Shown here piece by piece: positions 12,047 through 23,590 of a stretch of 64,000 nucleotides of DNA. This stretch comes from Paracyclopina nana. Its lineage: Eukaryota > Arthropoda > Copepoda > Cyclopoida > Cyclopettidae. The DNA is taken from positions 2,418,001-2,482,000 of the forward strand of contig JAGUCH010000004.1 of NCBI GenBank assembly GCA_019096065.1, read 5' to 3'. A program made the translations under genes and the position numbers. The notes beneath the pieces were generated by a model, which did not search any database, was not told the origin of the DNA, and worked only from the letters and a program-made list of their open reading frames with translations. How positions within the stretch are numbered: position 1 is the stretch's first letter; the number at the start of each line of letters is the position of its first letter.

Positions 12047-14324
12047 ATGCATTGCAGAGGTATTCACATAAGTGTATCGGTATTTCTAGTTTTCGGACTA
12101 CAAATTACTCTGGCTGACAAACTTTTCCGAGGATCTAGGGCAGCCGAAGGCAAGAATTAATTTTACAAAAACATACCCTTTCTAATTGCCTGAATTTTGT
12201 TCCTTCTTTCAAAAGATTGGTTCACAGTGACAGAAAGTTTTAAAAGTCGTTCAAAAATTGAGTGTGCAACCAAATTAGCTACCAACCTGAAATTGCAAGC
12301 CTTCACACCATTTGCATTCAGATATGAAACTCCCAAAAATATTTGCCATTATGGTAATTTGGGAGCTTTTCCTGGAGACCTTGATTTGCTACCAGTAGAA
12401 GATAACGATGTAAATGGGGTATATTACCCCACAGGTTGCCTGCCAAAATGTACGCTAAAACTAGACCAAAATATTATCATTCTATTCTTTTTTTTCGGTT
12501 CTATTATCTTATTATAGCTTCCATATTGGGAGACACTTTGGAACTGTTCTTCAGTTTTTACGAGGATAATCCCAAAAACTTGTTGATTGTCAAAAATCAT
12601 AGTCAGAGTGGTGGAAATGGATCCCATTTTGACCGAGTTCCCTTTGAGTACCTCTTGGATGATGCCTACACTGAATTCAGAGATCCAAGTGTCTGGACAC
12701 CTTCAGCTGCTGCAGCAATATTAGAAGGAATCCCCTTTATCATGCCAAGACCAAGCAGGAATCCAAGCTATATTGTTAGTTCATCAAAACAGGGCATTCT
12801 AATAACCACAGAGCCAAGAGACATATCGTCTTTTTCCATTTTTTCATGGATATACACCAAGGCCACATTCTATGATGGAATTTTGTCATATGGTGAAACT
12901 GATGACATAAAGACGCCATCTTTCAGTTTCTACACAGGATGGAATGGTGCGGCTGGTTATCCTTATTTGTACTTGAACTATGGCACTGGAAATTCTGCGA
13001 TAAGATGCTCTTTTGGATGGGACTTTACCCCAATAAAATGGTCACACCTTGGAGTTGTTTTTGACAATACTGATGGTGAGTTTTTTATGCGACAATATTG
13101 CTAGGCTAGCGGACAACAAATTACCTTAGGTTCCTGAAACTGCACAAATTTGGCTTCTTCTGCGAACGATTGCTTCGATACTTTGCAAAGAAGTAATAAC
13201 GTTCGATGACGTAAAGATTGCCTGTTAAAGCTGATGGTTCAAATTCTGAACCTGATTGATTAATTTACAAGGAAAGTGATGATTGCAAGAGCAGTTTCAC
13301 AAACTATGGCGATGTCAGACAAGTGCTCCTCCCAAATGCAATGAGGTTAAAATCTTCAATATCAGGCTTAAAATGCCTGACAGGCCTTAAACAAGGCTTA
13401 AAGCAGACTCCAGGGCCTCTATTGAGGCATATATGGCAATCAGATCACACATGGCACAGAAAATATAAAAGATCACTAGAAAAACAGTTGTGAATGGTGT
13501 AATGGCGGTTGTTGGAGTGTTGTATTTTCCATCTCAGTCAAAACATGGTAAAAAGTAGAGAACGGGCGCTAGCGCAAGTCTTGATAGGTCTCGAAACCTC
13601 TAAACAAGCCTAGTACCAACCTCGCCAAACTATGTGCCCAAAAATTCGCTTCCTCGGCAAAACTTATGTCATGATCAGTTCACTTGCAATATTGCTCACG
13701 TTTTTTCGCTTGATAGCGACAAAATGTTGTGATTTGGATGTTTTTAGATCATCTTGGATTCCGTACCTTACCAATAAAAAGGCTTAGTTGAAAAAATTAT
13801 AACTATATAAGCATCTTTTGAGCACAGAACTTTTCCCCAAAAATCAAGGTTCATTAGAATACATTTTGTACCTAAGCTCAATACTTATAAATATATACAA
13901 ACCCTTAGCCCTCAAAAACCTAAAACGTTAAAGCTACAAATTATTTCGCTCAGGAGATGGAAAGCCTTAAAAGTAGAAATATTGTATAGTTCCATAAAAA
14001 GACTTAAGGGGCAAACACGCTTAAAGTTCTGTATTTCTTTATATAGTATAATAACTTTCTTTTTCACTTACTATAGGAACAGTAACGTTTTATCAGGATG
14101 GAATTCAACGTGGTGCTATAAGACCTGCACCTGCCGCTACAGTGGGAATTCAGTGGACAAATTTGAGATACTTGTACTTGGGCTATACTCACATTGGTGG
14201 TGCTTATTATGGTTGGAGCCCAGTGGCATCAACTGAGTTGCATTCTGTTGCTTTCACATCAGCGATGGTAGCTCAGTACTACCAAAGTGCCTTAACTGTC
14301 CATACTGACAGCTGCAATGCTTAG
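12047..14324 (+). CDS. Secreted PAN-like / lectin-fold (ConA/LamG-like) protein A
   Basis: Four exons: 12047-12149, 12216-12449, 12518-13075 and 14077-14324 (1143 nt, 380 residues). Exon 1 gives a signal peptide (MHCRGIHISVSVFLVFGLQ...). Exon 2 resembles a PAN/apple fold (SRSKIECATK, AFRYETPKNICHYG, GCLPK). Exons 3-4 resemble a concanavalin A/LamG jelly roll: FSIFSWIYTK, DGILSYGETDD, KWSHLGVVFDN, VTFYQDGIQ and LRYLYLGYTHIGG. Intron 1 has a GC donor (GAAG|GCAAG at 12149/12150). Intron 3 is 1001 bp where its paralogue has only 57 bp. A poly(A) signal AATAAA is at 14365-14370. The likely role is carbohydrate or surface binding outside the cell; the ligand is unknown. It is a tandem paralogue of the gene at 15671. 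Confidence 0.85.
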
Positions 14325-15670
14325 AGCGTTCACGTACCAAAGAACAGTATGTCGATATTTGTGAAATAAAATATGAAAAATGAACTGACAAAACTCGACA
14401 CTCAGAGACCTTTTTGCCTCAAATCTTCAAAATTGTACAATTGCTGCACAAAAAGTAAGCTCAATAGCTCAAATTCATTAACTCAATCAATTTACTCGTT
14501 TGGCAAAGCTAGCATATATTATTTCGTTAATTGATAGGGGTAGGTGGCTTTAATTTTTTGATAAACGTCTTTAAGCTCATTAGCAATCCATTTAAACTTT
14601 TTAATGCCTGAAAGTAAAGGTAAGCTTTGAAGATCTGCAGTCGGAATGAAAATACGAGTCCTAGAGTGGTTTTTGCTGTGAAAGAATTAATCTTTATTTT
14701 CAGTCGATTATAATTGTAATCCCTTTCAATCATGAGAACGCAGTGTTCCAATTTGCCCGCTATCATTCGTTGATTCACTAGAATATTGAATTAAGCTTGA
14801 TGATGGAGTACAAATACTGCAATTCAAGTAGTCATTGCAGGGGTCCCATTTGTACCCTCTTCTGGTTACTCTTTTTGAATAAACAATTTTAAACCAATAG
14901 GCAGGCTATCTTTGGTTATTTACTCTAGGGTTCCGGATCTTTTCATCAATGATGAATTTGAGCCTAGAATCACACCTAAAATTGAGTATTAAAAGCAAGC
15001 TAACTCAACTGCAATGCAGTTGAGCCTCCCTCAACTGATTAAAGCTATACAACACTTAATTAATTTCTGGTGACCAAACCTCCACCGCTAGCGGCAAAGC
15101 ATTTTTTACGTACAAGCTTGAAAGGCCACAAAAGCAATAATAATGGAATATTTAATTACGGGATCTCTGCGGTTGTTGCCAAGAACTGGCGGCCTTTTAG
15201 CTCAGCTCTCTACTCTTTTGTGCTTCAGCTCGAACGGTCATAGAAGCAAAAGTAGCAATTGTATATTGAATGTGATCTTTGTAGGTGTTGCCATTATTAG
15301 GGCAGTTCATCTCACCTCTCTATCTTTTAATCTTTTCCTCAAGTTTTTGAAAAATATAGCTTTTTCTATCTGTAACCGATTTTACTCGTTCACTTATATT
15401 CACTTAGTCGATAGTGCCAGCTTTTTTACAGACCTGTGACACCGTAGACCTGCTGTGGGACGCCTTTCTTTAGCACTTTAAATGAAAACGAAAGGGAGCA
15501 AAAACCAAATTCGCTTCGCTCAAATTGCAATTACCTACAATTAACATTAAATAGACTGCAATAGAAAGCAATTGGTTAGTGAACGTAGCGGTCATGTGCA
15601 GCATACAGATTGCATGAAAATTTCACATTGAATACAAGTCTTTGATTAGATTTCTCACCAAGAACTACAA
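14325..15670. other. Intergenic between lectin paralogues
   Basis: About 1.35 kb of AT-rich sequence. A small perfect hairpin (CTCAACTGCA and TGCAGTTGAG around one base) lies near 15005-15025. No exon or gene can be supported. Confidence 0.55.
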
Positions 15671-16989
15671 ATGGTTTGTAAAAATATTCACTTTTGTCAA
15701 TGGGCAATTTTAGTTTTAGGGCTACAAATTACTCTGGCTGACAAGCTTTTCCGAGGATCTAAAGTTGCAAAAGGCAAGAATTAATTTCACAAAAACATTC
15801 CCTCTCTAATTGCCTGAATTTTGTTCCTCATTTCAAAAGATTGGTTCACAGTGACAGAAAGTTTTAAAAGTCGTTCAAAAATTGAGTGTGTAGCCAAATT
15901 GACAACCAACCTGAAATTGCAAGCCTTTACACCATTTGCATTCAGATATGAAACTCCCAAAAACATCTGCCACTATGGTAATTTGGGAGCTTTTCCTGGA
16001 GACCTTGATTTGCTACCAGCAGAAGATAACGATGTAAATGGGGTATATTACCCCACAGGTTGCCTGCCAAAATGTACGCTATAATTAGACCAAAATAGTT
16101 AATTTCCATTAATGACAATCTTGTCTTAGCTTCAATACTGGGAGACACATTAGAGCTGTTCTTCAGTTATTATGAGGACAACCCTAAAAACTTGCTGATT
16201 GTCAAAAATCATAGTCAGAGTGGTGGAAATGGATCCCATTTTGACCGAGTGCCCTTTGATTATCTCTTGAACAATGCCTACACTGACTTCAGAGCTCCTA
16301 GTGCTTGGACACCTTCAGCTCCAGCGGCAATATTACCAGGAGTCTACTTTGCCATGCCAAGACCAAGCAGGAATCCAAGCTTTTTTGATTCTGGTAATAA
16401 ACAGGGCATTCTTGTCACAACAGAGCCAAGAGACTTTTCATCATTTTCGATTTTTGCTTGGATGTACACAAGGAGCTCATACTTTGATGGAATTTTGTCA
16501 TATGGTGAAACTGATGACATAAAGCAGCCATCTTTTAGCTTCTATACAGGATGGTCTAATTTGGCTGGTTATCCTCATGTGTATGTGAAATATGGCGCCA
16601 CAAGCTATTCCGCTATAAAATGCTCTTCTTTGTGGGACAGGCTGAAATGGTCATATGTTGGAGTTGTCTTTGACAGCAGTGGAGGTAGAATAAAAATTTT
16701 TTTACAAAAATAATTTGTACCCCAAGATTTTCCCCAAAAAGCAAATGTCAAATTTTATCAAGATGGAGTTCAACTAGGCAGCATGATGAGCGGAAATGCA
16801 GCTTTGGTGAACATTCAGTGGACAAATTTGAGATACTTGTACTTGGGTTATACTCATCAAAGTGGCGCAAATTACGGCTGGAGCCCATTGGCATCAACTG
16901 AGTTGCATTCTGTGGCTTTCACTCCTGCAATGGCGGCTCAACAGTACCAAACTGCATTGACAGCTCAAACTGACAGCTGTAATACATAG
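15671..16989 (+). CDS. Secreted PAN-like / lectin-fold protein B
   Basis: Four exons: 15671-15773, 15840-16073, 16130-16684 and 16742-16989 (1140 nt, 379 residues). Exon lengths match paralogue A except that exon 3 is one codon shorter. The signal peptide reads MVCKNIHFCQWAILVLGLQ. The same PAN-like motifs (IECVAKLTTN, NICHYGNLG) and jelly-roll motifs (FSIFAWMYTR, KWSYVGVVFDS, VKFYQDGVQLG, YLYLGYTHQSG) are present. Intron 1 again uses a GC donor (AAAAG|GCAAG at 15773/15774). AATAAA is at 17021-17026. The two proteins are highly similar, so the duplication is fairly recent. Confidence 0.87.
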
Positions 16990-17439
16990 ATATTTAGTAC
17001 TTTTTATCAGAGAGTTAAGAAATAAAGTTGAGACAAAAAGTACACACAATTATCTCTGAATCGAGCTTCATGTTATATGTGAAATGTGACAAAATGTACA
17101 AACTGTCTTGACTCATTTAGCCTTTGCTTTACAAGAAACTTATCATAAAACAAATACCTTCTGTTGTGCATTTATTAAAGCATCCACTTTTTGGCCAACT
17201 AATAATGTTTATTTCATGCTGAGCGAAGAGATAACTTTGAAATGTCATTTCATAGCATTGCATTGTTCCAAAAATTGAAATTAAATAATCAACTCCGCTC
17301 GAATAATCCAAGGCTTGTGGATTGTAGCAAAAACATCCTCGACATGGACACCTATATTAACTTGCTTGTCTTATCTTACTTCAATATTAAAATGCTAGGA
17401 AGGCTAAGATATCGTTCAGAAGATTTCAGCAATTGGACT
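16990..17439. other. Short intergenic
   Basis: Holds the 3' end of lectin B and the presumed promoter and 5' UTR of the kelch gene. An in-frame ATG at 17242 could lengthen the next gene by 66 codons, but that would put the signal peptide inside the protein. Confidence 0.5.
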
Positions 17440-18991
17440 ATGAAGGTACATCAAGCTATAAATTGGCTGCTAATTGGGTCATTTTTGGCTACCTCAAACG
17501 GCCAGCAATGCAACATTAATGCCCACTGCATCAACAGCAGCTTATTAACCATATCCAATGCAAATTCAAACATTGATTGCCTGAGGGACTGCAAAAAAAC
17601 CTCTGGGTGTAATTGGTACTCCTACACTGAAAATGCTCGACCTTTGTGCCAACTTTTCAAGGATTGCAATTACCTCTCTACTGAAGGATGCAACAATTAT
17701 TGCAGCACTGGTGAAGTATCTTGTCCCGAAGCCCAATGTAACCTCGCTGGACTTTGCATGGTAACTCGACCTAATTATGATAACTAATCATGCCTAATAA
17801 TTTTAACAAGGAATTTAATATTTGCATATTTTAGGGCACACTCATCCAAGTTTTGGAGGAGCCCACGCCAAATCGATGTTGGCTAAAATGTGCAAATTAC
17901 TACACTAGCTGCACCTGGATGTCCTACCGCCAAAGTGACTTCCAATGCTTGCTATTCCGCTCGTGTCCGGAACTGGACGAAAATCGGAACGATTTCCAAA
18001 CGAGCAATGTGCAATGCTCTTTTAACAGCTCTAGCAAATTGCTCATCACAACTGGAAATCCGTTGAGTTCGCCATCTCAAGTAATTGATTTGTCAGGGGA
18101 GTTCCAAAATTGCTCAACATTGGTAGACTATGAAAACAAGACTGTTGCTTCCGGAGGCGGATTTATGAACGATGAGAAATTGGTCATTTGCGGGGGATGG
18201 AATAACGAAGATCGTTGCTATGTCACTGATGGATCGGCCCAAGCTGAAAGTATCAGCCTTTCTCAGCCCAGATATGACATGGGACATGCCATTCTTAATG
18301 GCTCCTTCATTTGGCTGAGTGGAGGCCAACACGGATTGAGCTATTTGAACTCCACGGAGTTTATTGATATCGAATCAGGCCAATCCTTGCCTGGACCTGA
18401 CTTGCCCAAGCCAATGAGTCTTCATTGCACAGTGCCATTAAATGACTTTTTCGTGGTCATCATTGGAGGCATGAACGACTTCTACCCCAACTACAACAAG
18501 AAAACACTCCAGGTGAATTTGCCAGCTGGCAAATATTACGAGTTGGCCGAAATGATTTTCCCTGAGAGAATTGGACATGCATGTGGATCATTCAAAGATA
18601 GCAATGACACCGTGATGATTGTCGTAGCTGGCGGACATCGTATCAATTACTTGAGGGAAGTCGAGATTTATGACACTGCGAAAGATGCGTGGATTCGAGG
18701 TAAGTGAAGATTAGTATTAAAAGCTCGTGATTTTCTTATCTGATCTTTTCAGGGCCGGATTTGCCCAAAGGACTCGAAGAGGCTTCGATTGTGACCACTC
18801 CGGATGGAAGAGGAGTGATTCTTACTGGAGGCCAAGAAGATGTGGACTTGACCACCTCGACCGACATCTTCCAGTTGGAGTGCCCAACCATAGAAACTTG
18901 CTTCTGGATACACTTGAACCAAACTCTACAATATCCCATCAGCAATCACTTGTCCATGCTCATTCCGGAGAAATTCACAGAATGCAACTAA
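17440..18991 (+). CDS. Secreted protein with two apple-like domains and kelch repeats
   Basis: Three exons: 17440-17760, 17835-18699 and 18753-18991 (474 residues; phases 0, 1). The chosen ATG is followed directly by a signal peptide (MKVHQAINWLLIGSFLATS). Two cysteine-rich apple-like blocks follow: CLRDCKKTSGCNWYSYTEN...CQLFKDC, and CWLKCANYYTSCTWMSY...CLLFRSC. About five kelch-type repeats come next: GGGFMNDEKLVICGG, GHAILNGSFIWLSGG, CTVPLNDFFVVIIGG, GHACGSFK...VVAGG and VTTPDGRGVILTGG. This predicts an extracellular beta-propeller for protein or glycan binding. Start choice is the least certain point. AATAAA is at 19030-19035, and the next gene begins 166 bp downstream on the same strand. 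Confidence 0.82.
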
Positions 18992-19157
18992 GGATGATTC
19001 ATAAGTCGGGAAAATGCATAGCTTTTACTAATAAAGAAAAGGCTACTATACTCATGGGTGTTTCCCGTTATCAAAATTCCAGGATTTCCTCCTCTTTTAT
19101 TAAGTCTCAAAATTTGTTCAGGCTGATTCAGTTGAAGAAAGAGAGGAAGGCTGAAAG

Positions 19158-19768
19158 ATGACATTGGCAATTTTCATACTCTTGCCATTTATGGTGAATG
19201 GGTATAGTAGTGGAGCTCCCAGACAGGCTTGCTCGACCATGACTCCGGAGCACGGAGTTCCACCAGTTGGACATGAATCCGGACATATTTTCACCATTGA
19301 AAAACCAGTGTTTGGCCTGGATGACAAGGTCCAAATTACTCTTTCAGTTCCCTATGAAATGCCACTCTTCAAAGGATTCATGATTAAGGTAATTAAATAA
19401 AAGCTGCAGATTTAGAGCAAAATCATTGCAATTTTCATCAGGCGATCAACAATGAAAACCAAGGCGTGGGAAGCTTTGAAGTGTTTGACCCCGAAGTTCA
19501 GTTGATGGATTGTGACGCTCAAGAAAATCAGGCCATTACTCATACCAATAGTCAAAAAAAGGATACAGTTCAAGCCTTTTGGATACCACCCAAAAATGCT
19601 ACACTTGTCAAGGATGGAGTTAGATTCAATTACACTGTGGTCGAAGAAAAAACCAAGTTTTGGACAATAACGACTGAACAACTGCTGACATTCTCCAACT
19701 CCAACTCCATGAGCCCTAAAACCTTTTCAATATTTCTGGCTGTTTTCTTTGCCAAATGTATGCTTTGA
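19158..19768 (+). CDS. Reeler-domain secreted protein
   Basis: Two exons, 19158-19388 and 19442-19768, phase 0, 185 residues. A signal peptide (MTLAIFILLPFMVNGYSSG) leads into a reeler domain with the family hallmarks SGAPRQACSTMTPEHGV near the start, a KGFMIK strand, and late motifs DTVQAFWIPP and FNYTVV. The last residues are hydrophobic (FSIFLAVFFAK), possibly a GPI-anchor signal or TM tail. Small reeler proteins in arthropods are often called putative defense proteins; a role in immunity here is inference from family and from neighbours that are also secreted recognition-type proteins. Confidence 0.82.
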
Positions 19769-21006
19769 CAGGTGCTTTCAGGGTATCATCTCAAAAATAT
19801 ACAGATATCTTGATCAAAAACATTTTATTGAAGACATTAAATGTAATTTAAATAGAAAAAAGAAATATCTAATCATTTAAATGGCATGTCAAATCACACG
19901 ATTAATTTTCTCGTTCCATAGAAATATCTCTTGCTCTCTTATTTAGTGAAAGAGCAACATTTTTGAATATAAAATTATTTTTGAATATAATTTCCCACAA
20001 TAACACCGCTCAATAAATTTGGGTCAATTTGAGCTATGGGGGAGGCTTTCATAAAGGATAATTTATGTATGAGCTTGCAGGAATGTGATAGCAGTTATCA
20101 AATTATAAGGTACTATTGCAACAAGGTTAAAACTATTTTTTTTTACTGTTGCCCTCAGCTTTGTGAAACAACTCTTTGTTGAATAGCTATACCGTAACGC
20201 GCGCGCCATTATGTTTTGTAATTTTGCTTGCGAAAAGCTTGCTAATATTGCCTATCTTTAGTTGCTAAGAAAGTAAAGGAACAAAAAATAAAATCTTTGT
20301 TGAATAACTATACAGTAACGCCCTCATGTTTTGTAATTTTGCTAACAAAAAGCTTGCTAATGCTGCCTATCTTTAGTTGCTAACAAAGTCAAGGTAGAAA
20401 AAAATAAAATCCTTTGAGCCGCTCATTGCTGTAGATGGCAACTTTTTGGTGGTTTACCCACCCTATTATTGACAGGTATGTTTGGCTACATAGTGAAATT
20501 ATGGTGTGAATAAAAGAAAAACGAGCACCGAATATTGCACACTATTAACAACCACATTTGAGAAAGAATAAAATATGGCTAACTTTGAGTTAGCAATTTC
20601 TCCGTTAGATGGCATCCCGGTATGCTTCGTTAAATATTTTTTTAAAAGATACTTAAAGATCATACCACTAAGAAAAAAACACAGCATTAGGAAAACAAAG
20701 CTTTTTGGCACTCTTTCAGATTGCCCCTTTCTTTCTCAAAATGAAGTGGATTGATCCGATTACAACAGAGGCATGTGAGGCATTATTTGATACCTGCTTT
20801 CTCCCCTTAATGTGGCCTTTTTCTTTAGCAAAATCATAATAGCGAAAGTAGCTTATACAGCTTGGTTTCGAAGTAGATTCGGTTTGGAGGATATCAGGTA
20901 TGCTTTCAGTTTCTCGTGTTGCTGGCTAGGAGCTGGCATACACACATGTAAGACAGCCTTGTAAAAGACAACACCCAAATTTAAAGAGTAGCTCCGCATA
21001 GAAAAG
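19769..21006. other. Intergenic with a tandem duplication
   Basis: About 1.2 kb with no supported gene. A ~120-bp direct tandem duplication lies at 20174-20412. Remaining sequence is AT-rich and unremarkable. Confidence 0.55.
20174..20412. repeat. Two tandem copies of a ~120-bp unit
   Basis: Unit 1 starts at 20174 and unit 2 at 20295. Both begin CTTTGTTGAATA and share ATGTTTTGTAATTTTGCT, AAAGCTTGCTAAT and TGCCTATCTTTAGTTGCTAA. Scattered substitutions and a small indel separate them. Confidence 0.8.
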
Positions 21007-23590
21007 ATGGCAGACGCTGAAGATTCCTGGGTTTTTGACTCGCTGGTTGGCTTTCTAAGAGGGCCAGTGTGGCATGTTCCAGTGATGACTTTTATTGAGC
21101 AAAAGTCACTCAGTAAGTTGAATAATAACTTTGATTTTGGGTGTGCCAAGAGAGTCAGTTTCAATATTGTAATTTGTTTTCATTCCTGATTTAACTAAGC
21201 ATTGTAATTTGGTTAAGCCAGATGAGTCTGGTATTTGCACCTTTCTAATCAAATTAATTCTTAATGAACCAATTGCTGTTGAAACTGGTTTCTCTCCTCT
21301 TGAATAGTATGCTGTTCTTATTATGCTGTCTATTTTGCACAAAGTTGCACACTTGCTTCGCTAATTGCATCATTTCACCCTTCTTTTATCACTTTTCTTC
21401 CAGTTTTCAAACCGGATTCCAAGATTTTTTGCTTAAAAAACGTTCTTTCAGTTTTTGAGCCCGATTCCACGGATCCGCAGGAAATCGAGTACAAAAAGAT
21501 CCACACTGAGTACAAAAACTTGGTAAATTAAAACTTAAAGCATGTTTGGAGTGAAGTAGGCTCATTATGCAAATCTAGGTGGATTTCATGCTTGGCTCCT
21601 ACATGGAAGATATCAATATCACACCAGCTCAATTTGAAAGAGCTTGTGCTCAAGCCTCAGTGAACATCAAGTCTCAATTTCATCACACTGTATTTGAGCA
21701 GGTAATTTCTTCAAATTAAGGCCATCAACTGTGATGTGGATAAGGGCTAAATTCCTATTCTTAGGTTTGGGCAGCTGATGATTATGAGATCTTCAAGAGG
21801 ATGATGATTCAGAAAAATATTGAGCTCCAATTACAGGCTTTGGAGCTCTTGCAGCAAAAGTAGCTACAAATAGAAATAATGAGTTGAGAGAGTCTTAAGT
21901 AGGGATCTAATTAATTCCAGGTATGGTGTACTCCCTGATTCTTTGAAGCCTGGTGGATCTCAGAATGAAAATGAGGCCAAAGTCATGGAAGAAGTGAAGA
22001 GGTAAGAGCACAAAAAGGCAGATAAAAAAGTCATTAATTCAAGTTCATGAATTGAAGAAAATCAATGGAAGAGCATCAAGCTATGGCCTCAGAGATGACC
22101 AATGAAACTCAAGAGATGGAAATGGCCATTGCTAGGTCCATGGTTGACCAACAAAGATTGGAATCTCAGCACCAATCCCAAAAGGAAATTTTGATTGAGC
22201 ACATGAAAAAGCTCTCAATGAATCCCCTCAATGGTAAGCGTACTAAAAAATTTTAATTGTTCTCTTTCCTCACTTGTATTTATTTTTCCATGAATCTTTG
22301 AAAATTTAATTTTCCTCTCACTGCTCTCTTTCCCTGTACGTTTTACCTCAAAAAGGAATTGCAACTGGTAGCATAATTTGCAACAGGTTCAAGTCAAGGC
22401 TGTATTTTGGCCAGCAGTCTCAGTCATCCTCTGAAGACAAAGAAGATGGCTTGTTTACAGCCACTGATGTGATCAAGGAGGAGGTGAAGAGGCTGGAAAA
22501 TCGCCTCTCAGACAATGACCTGCTCAAGCTGTCAAAAGACAACATGGACATCACTTCTCAAAAGAAGACCAAAAGCTTCCCCGAAATTCTGCAGCCCATC
22601 AAAGTTTGGGAAAGTGAAGCTGAGAAGGCTGAGCAGAAATCTGACAAACCTGCAGATGACCTCAAAGCGCTGCAGACTGAGCCATTTGCCACAGATTTGC
22701 CAACTGAGGTAACGGTCATTGCTGAGCCAGACGTTGAGCATACAGCTGAGTCCAAAGCTGATGAGGTATCCATAGAAACTACTAAGAAACCAGCTGAAGA
22801 CCTTAGACAACCAACTGAGAAAACAACAATGGGGTCTGTTGAGACAAGCACTGAGATCAAAGCTGAGAATGACTCGAGCATCAAAGCTGAGATCAATACT
22901 GGGAACAATGCTGAGAACAAAGCTGACATCAATACTGAGAGCTCTACACAGGCTAGCACACTGAATGAGAAAATAACTGAGACTCAACAGTTCTCATCAA
23001 TAAGGAATTTCCCCAGAGGTGTTTACATGAATTCAATGAATATCTGTTGTGACGTCTTGCTTCCAAACTTCCCTAAGACGAAATACTATTTTAAAAAAAG
23101 CATGCAATTAGAGCCCATTACTACTATTTTGAGCATGGCAGGAAAAACAACTTATTCTTCTGCCCCTGCATAAAATATTGCAGCCATTTTTAACCTTTGT
23201 TGCATGCATCTGAAGTCCAACTAGAAGCAAGGCCAGAAAAGCTAAAAACTCCAGTTGTTTTTTACAGACACTGATGACGTCATCACAGCTGGAGGGGCGA
23301 GCGAAGACCCTGGGACTAATGCCACCCTTGACATTGACCCTGAAGAGCTCCAAAGGAGGACCGAGTTCTTGAAAGCTCAAAGGGACAAGCTGCTGGCCAT
23401 GAAACGAGCCGAGAGGGAAAAACAGCTGGAGGAGGCGGAAACTGTGCAGCAAATGGCGGCCAGGCCGAAATCCGCGCGAGCTGCCCGGTCAGCTATGGGC
23501 GGCCGGTCAGGCTCCAGCATCGACCCTGCCACCCTGAAGGCCAGGAAGGCCCTGGCTGAAAAGCTGAAGCAAGAGGTGGTTGGAAATTAG
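21007..23590 (+). CDS. CFAP36: Cilia- and flagella-associated protein 36 (CCDC104)
   Basis: Eight exons: 21007-21112, 21452-21522, 21579-21701, 21765-21859, 21921-22001, 22058-22233, 22356-23018 and 23268-23590. They total 1638 nt and 545 residues, with consistent phases. CFAP36 is a BART-like domain protein that binds ARL3 in cilia. The N-terminus WVFDSLVGFLRGPVWHVPV, then YKKIHTEYKNLVDFMLGSY, VFEQVWAADDYEIFKRMM and IQKNIELQLQALELL correspond to the BART-like fold. The end (LKARKALAEKLKQEVVG) matches the conserved C-terminal coil. Exon 7 adds a long insert rich in Glu, Thr and Ala with repeated AEN/AEI-type motifs, so the protein is longer than vertebrate CFAP36. The exon 1 intron holds a decoy acceptor at about 21405 that resembles the true one at 21451. 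Confidence 0.88.

Noticed and set aside
22532..22987. 151-codon minus-strand ORF
   Set aside because: Antisense shadow of the repetitive acidic exon 7 of CFAP36.
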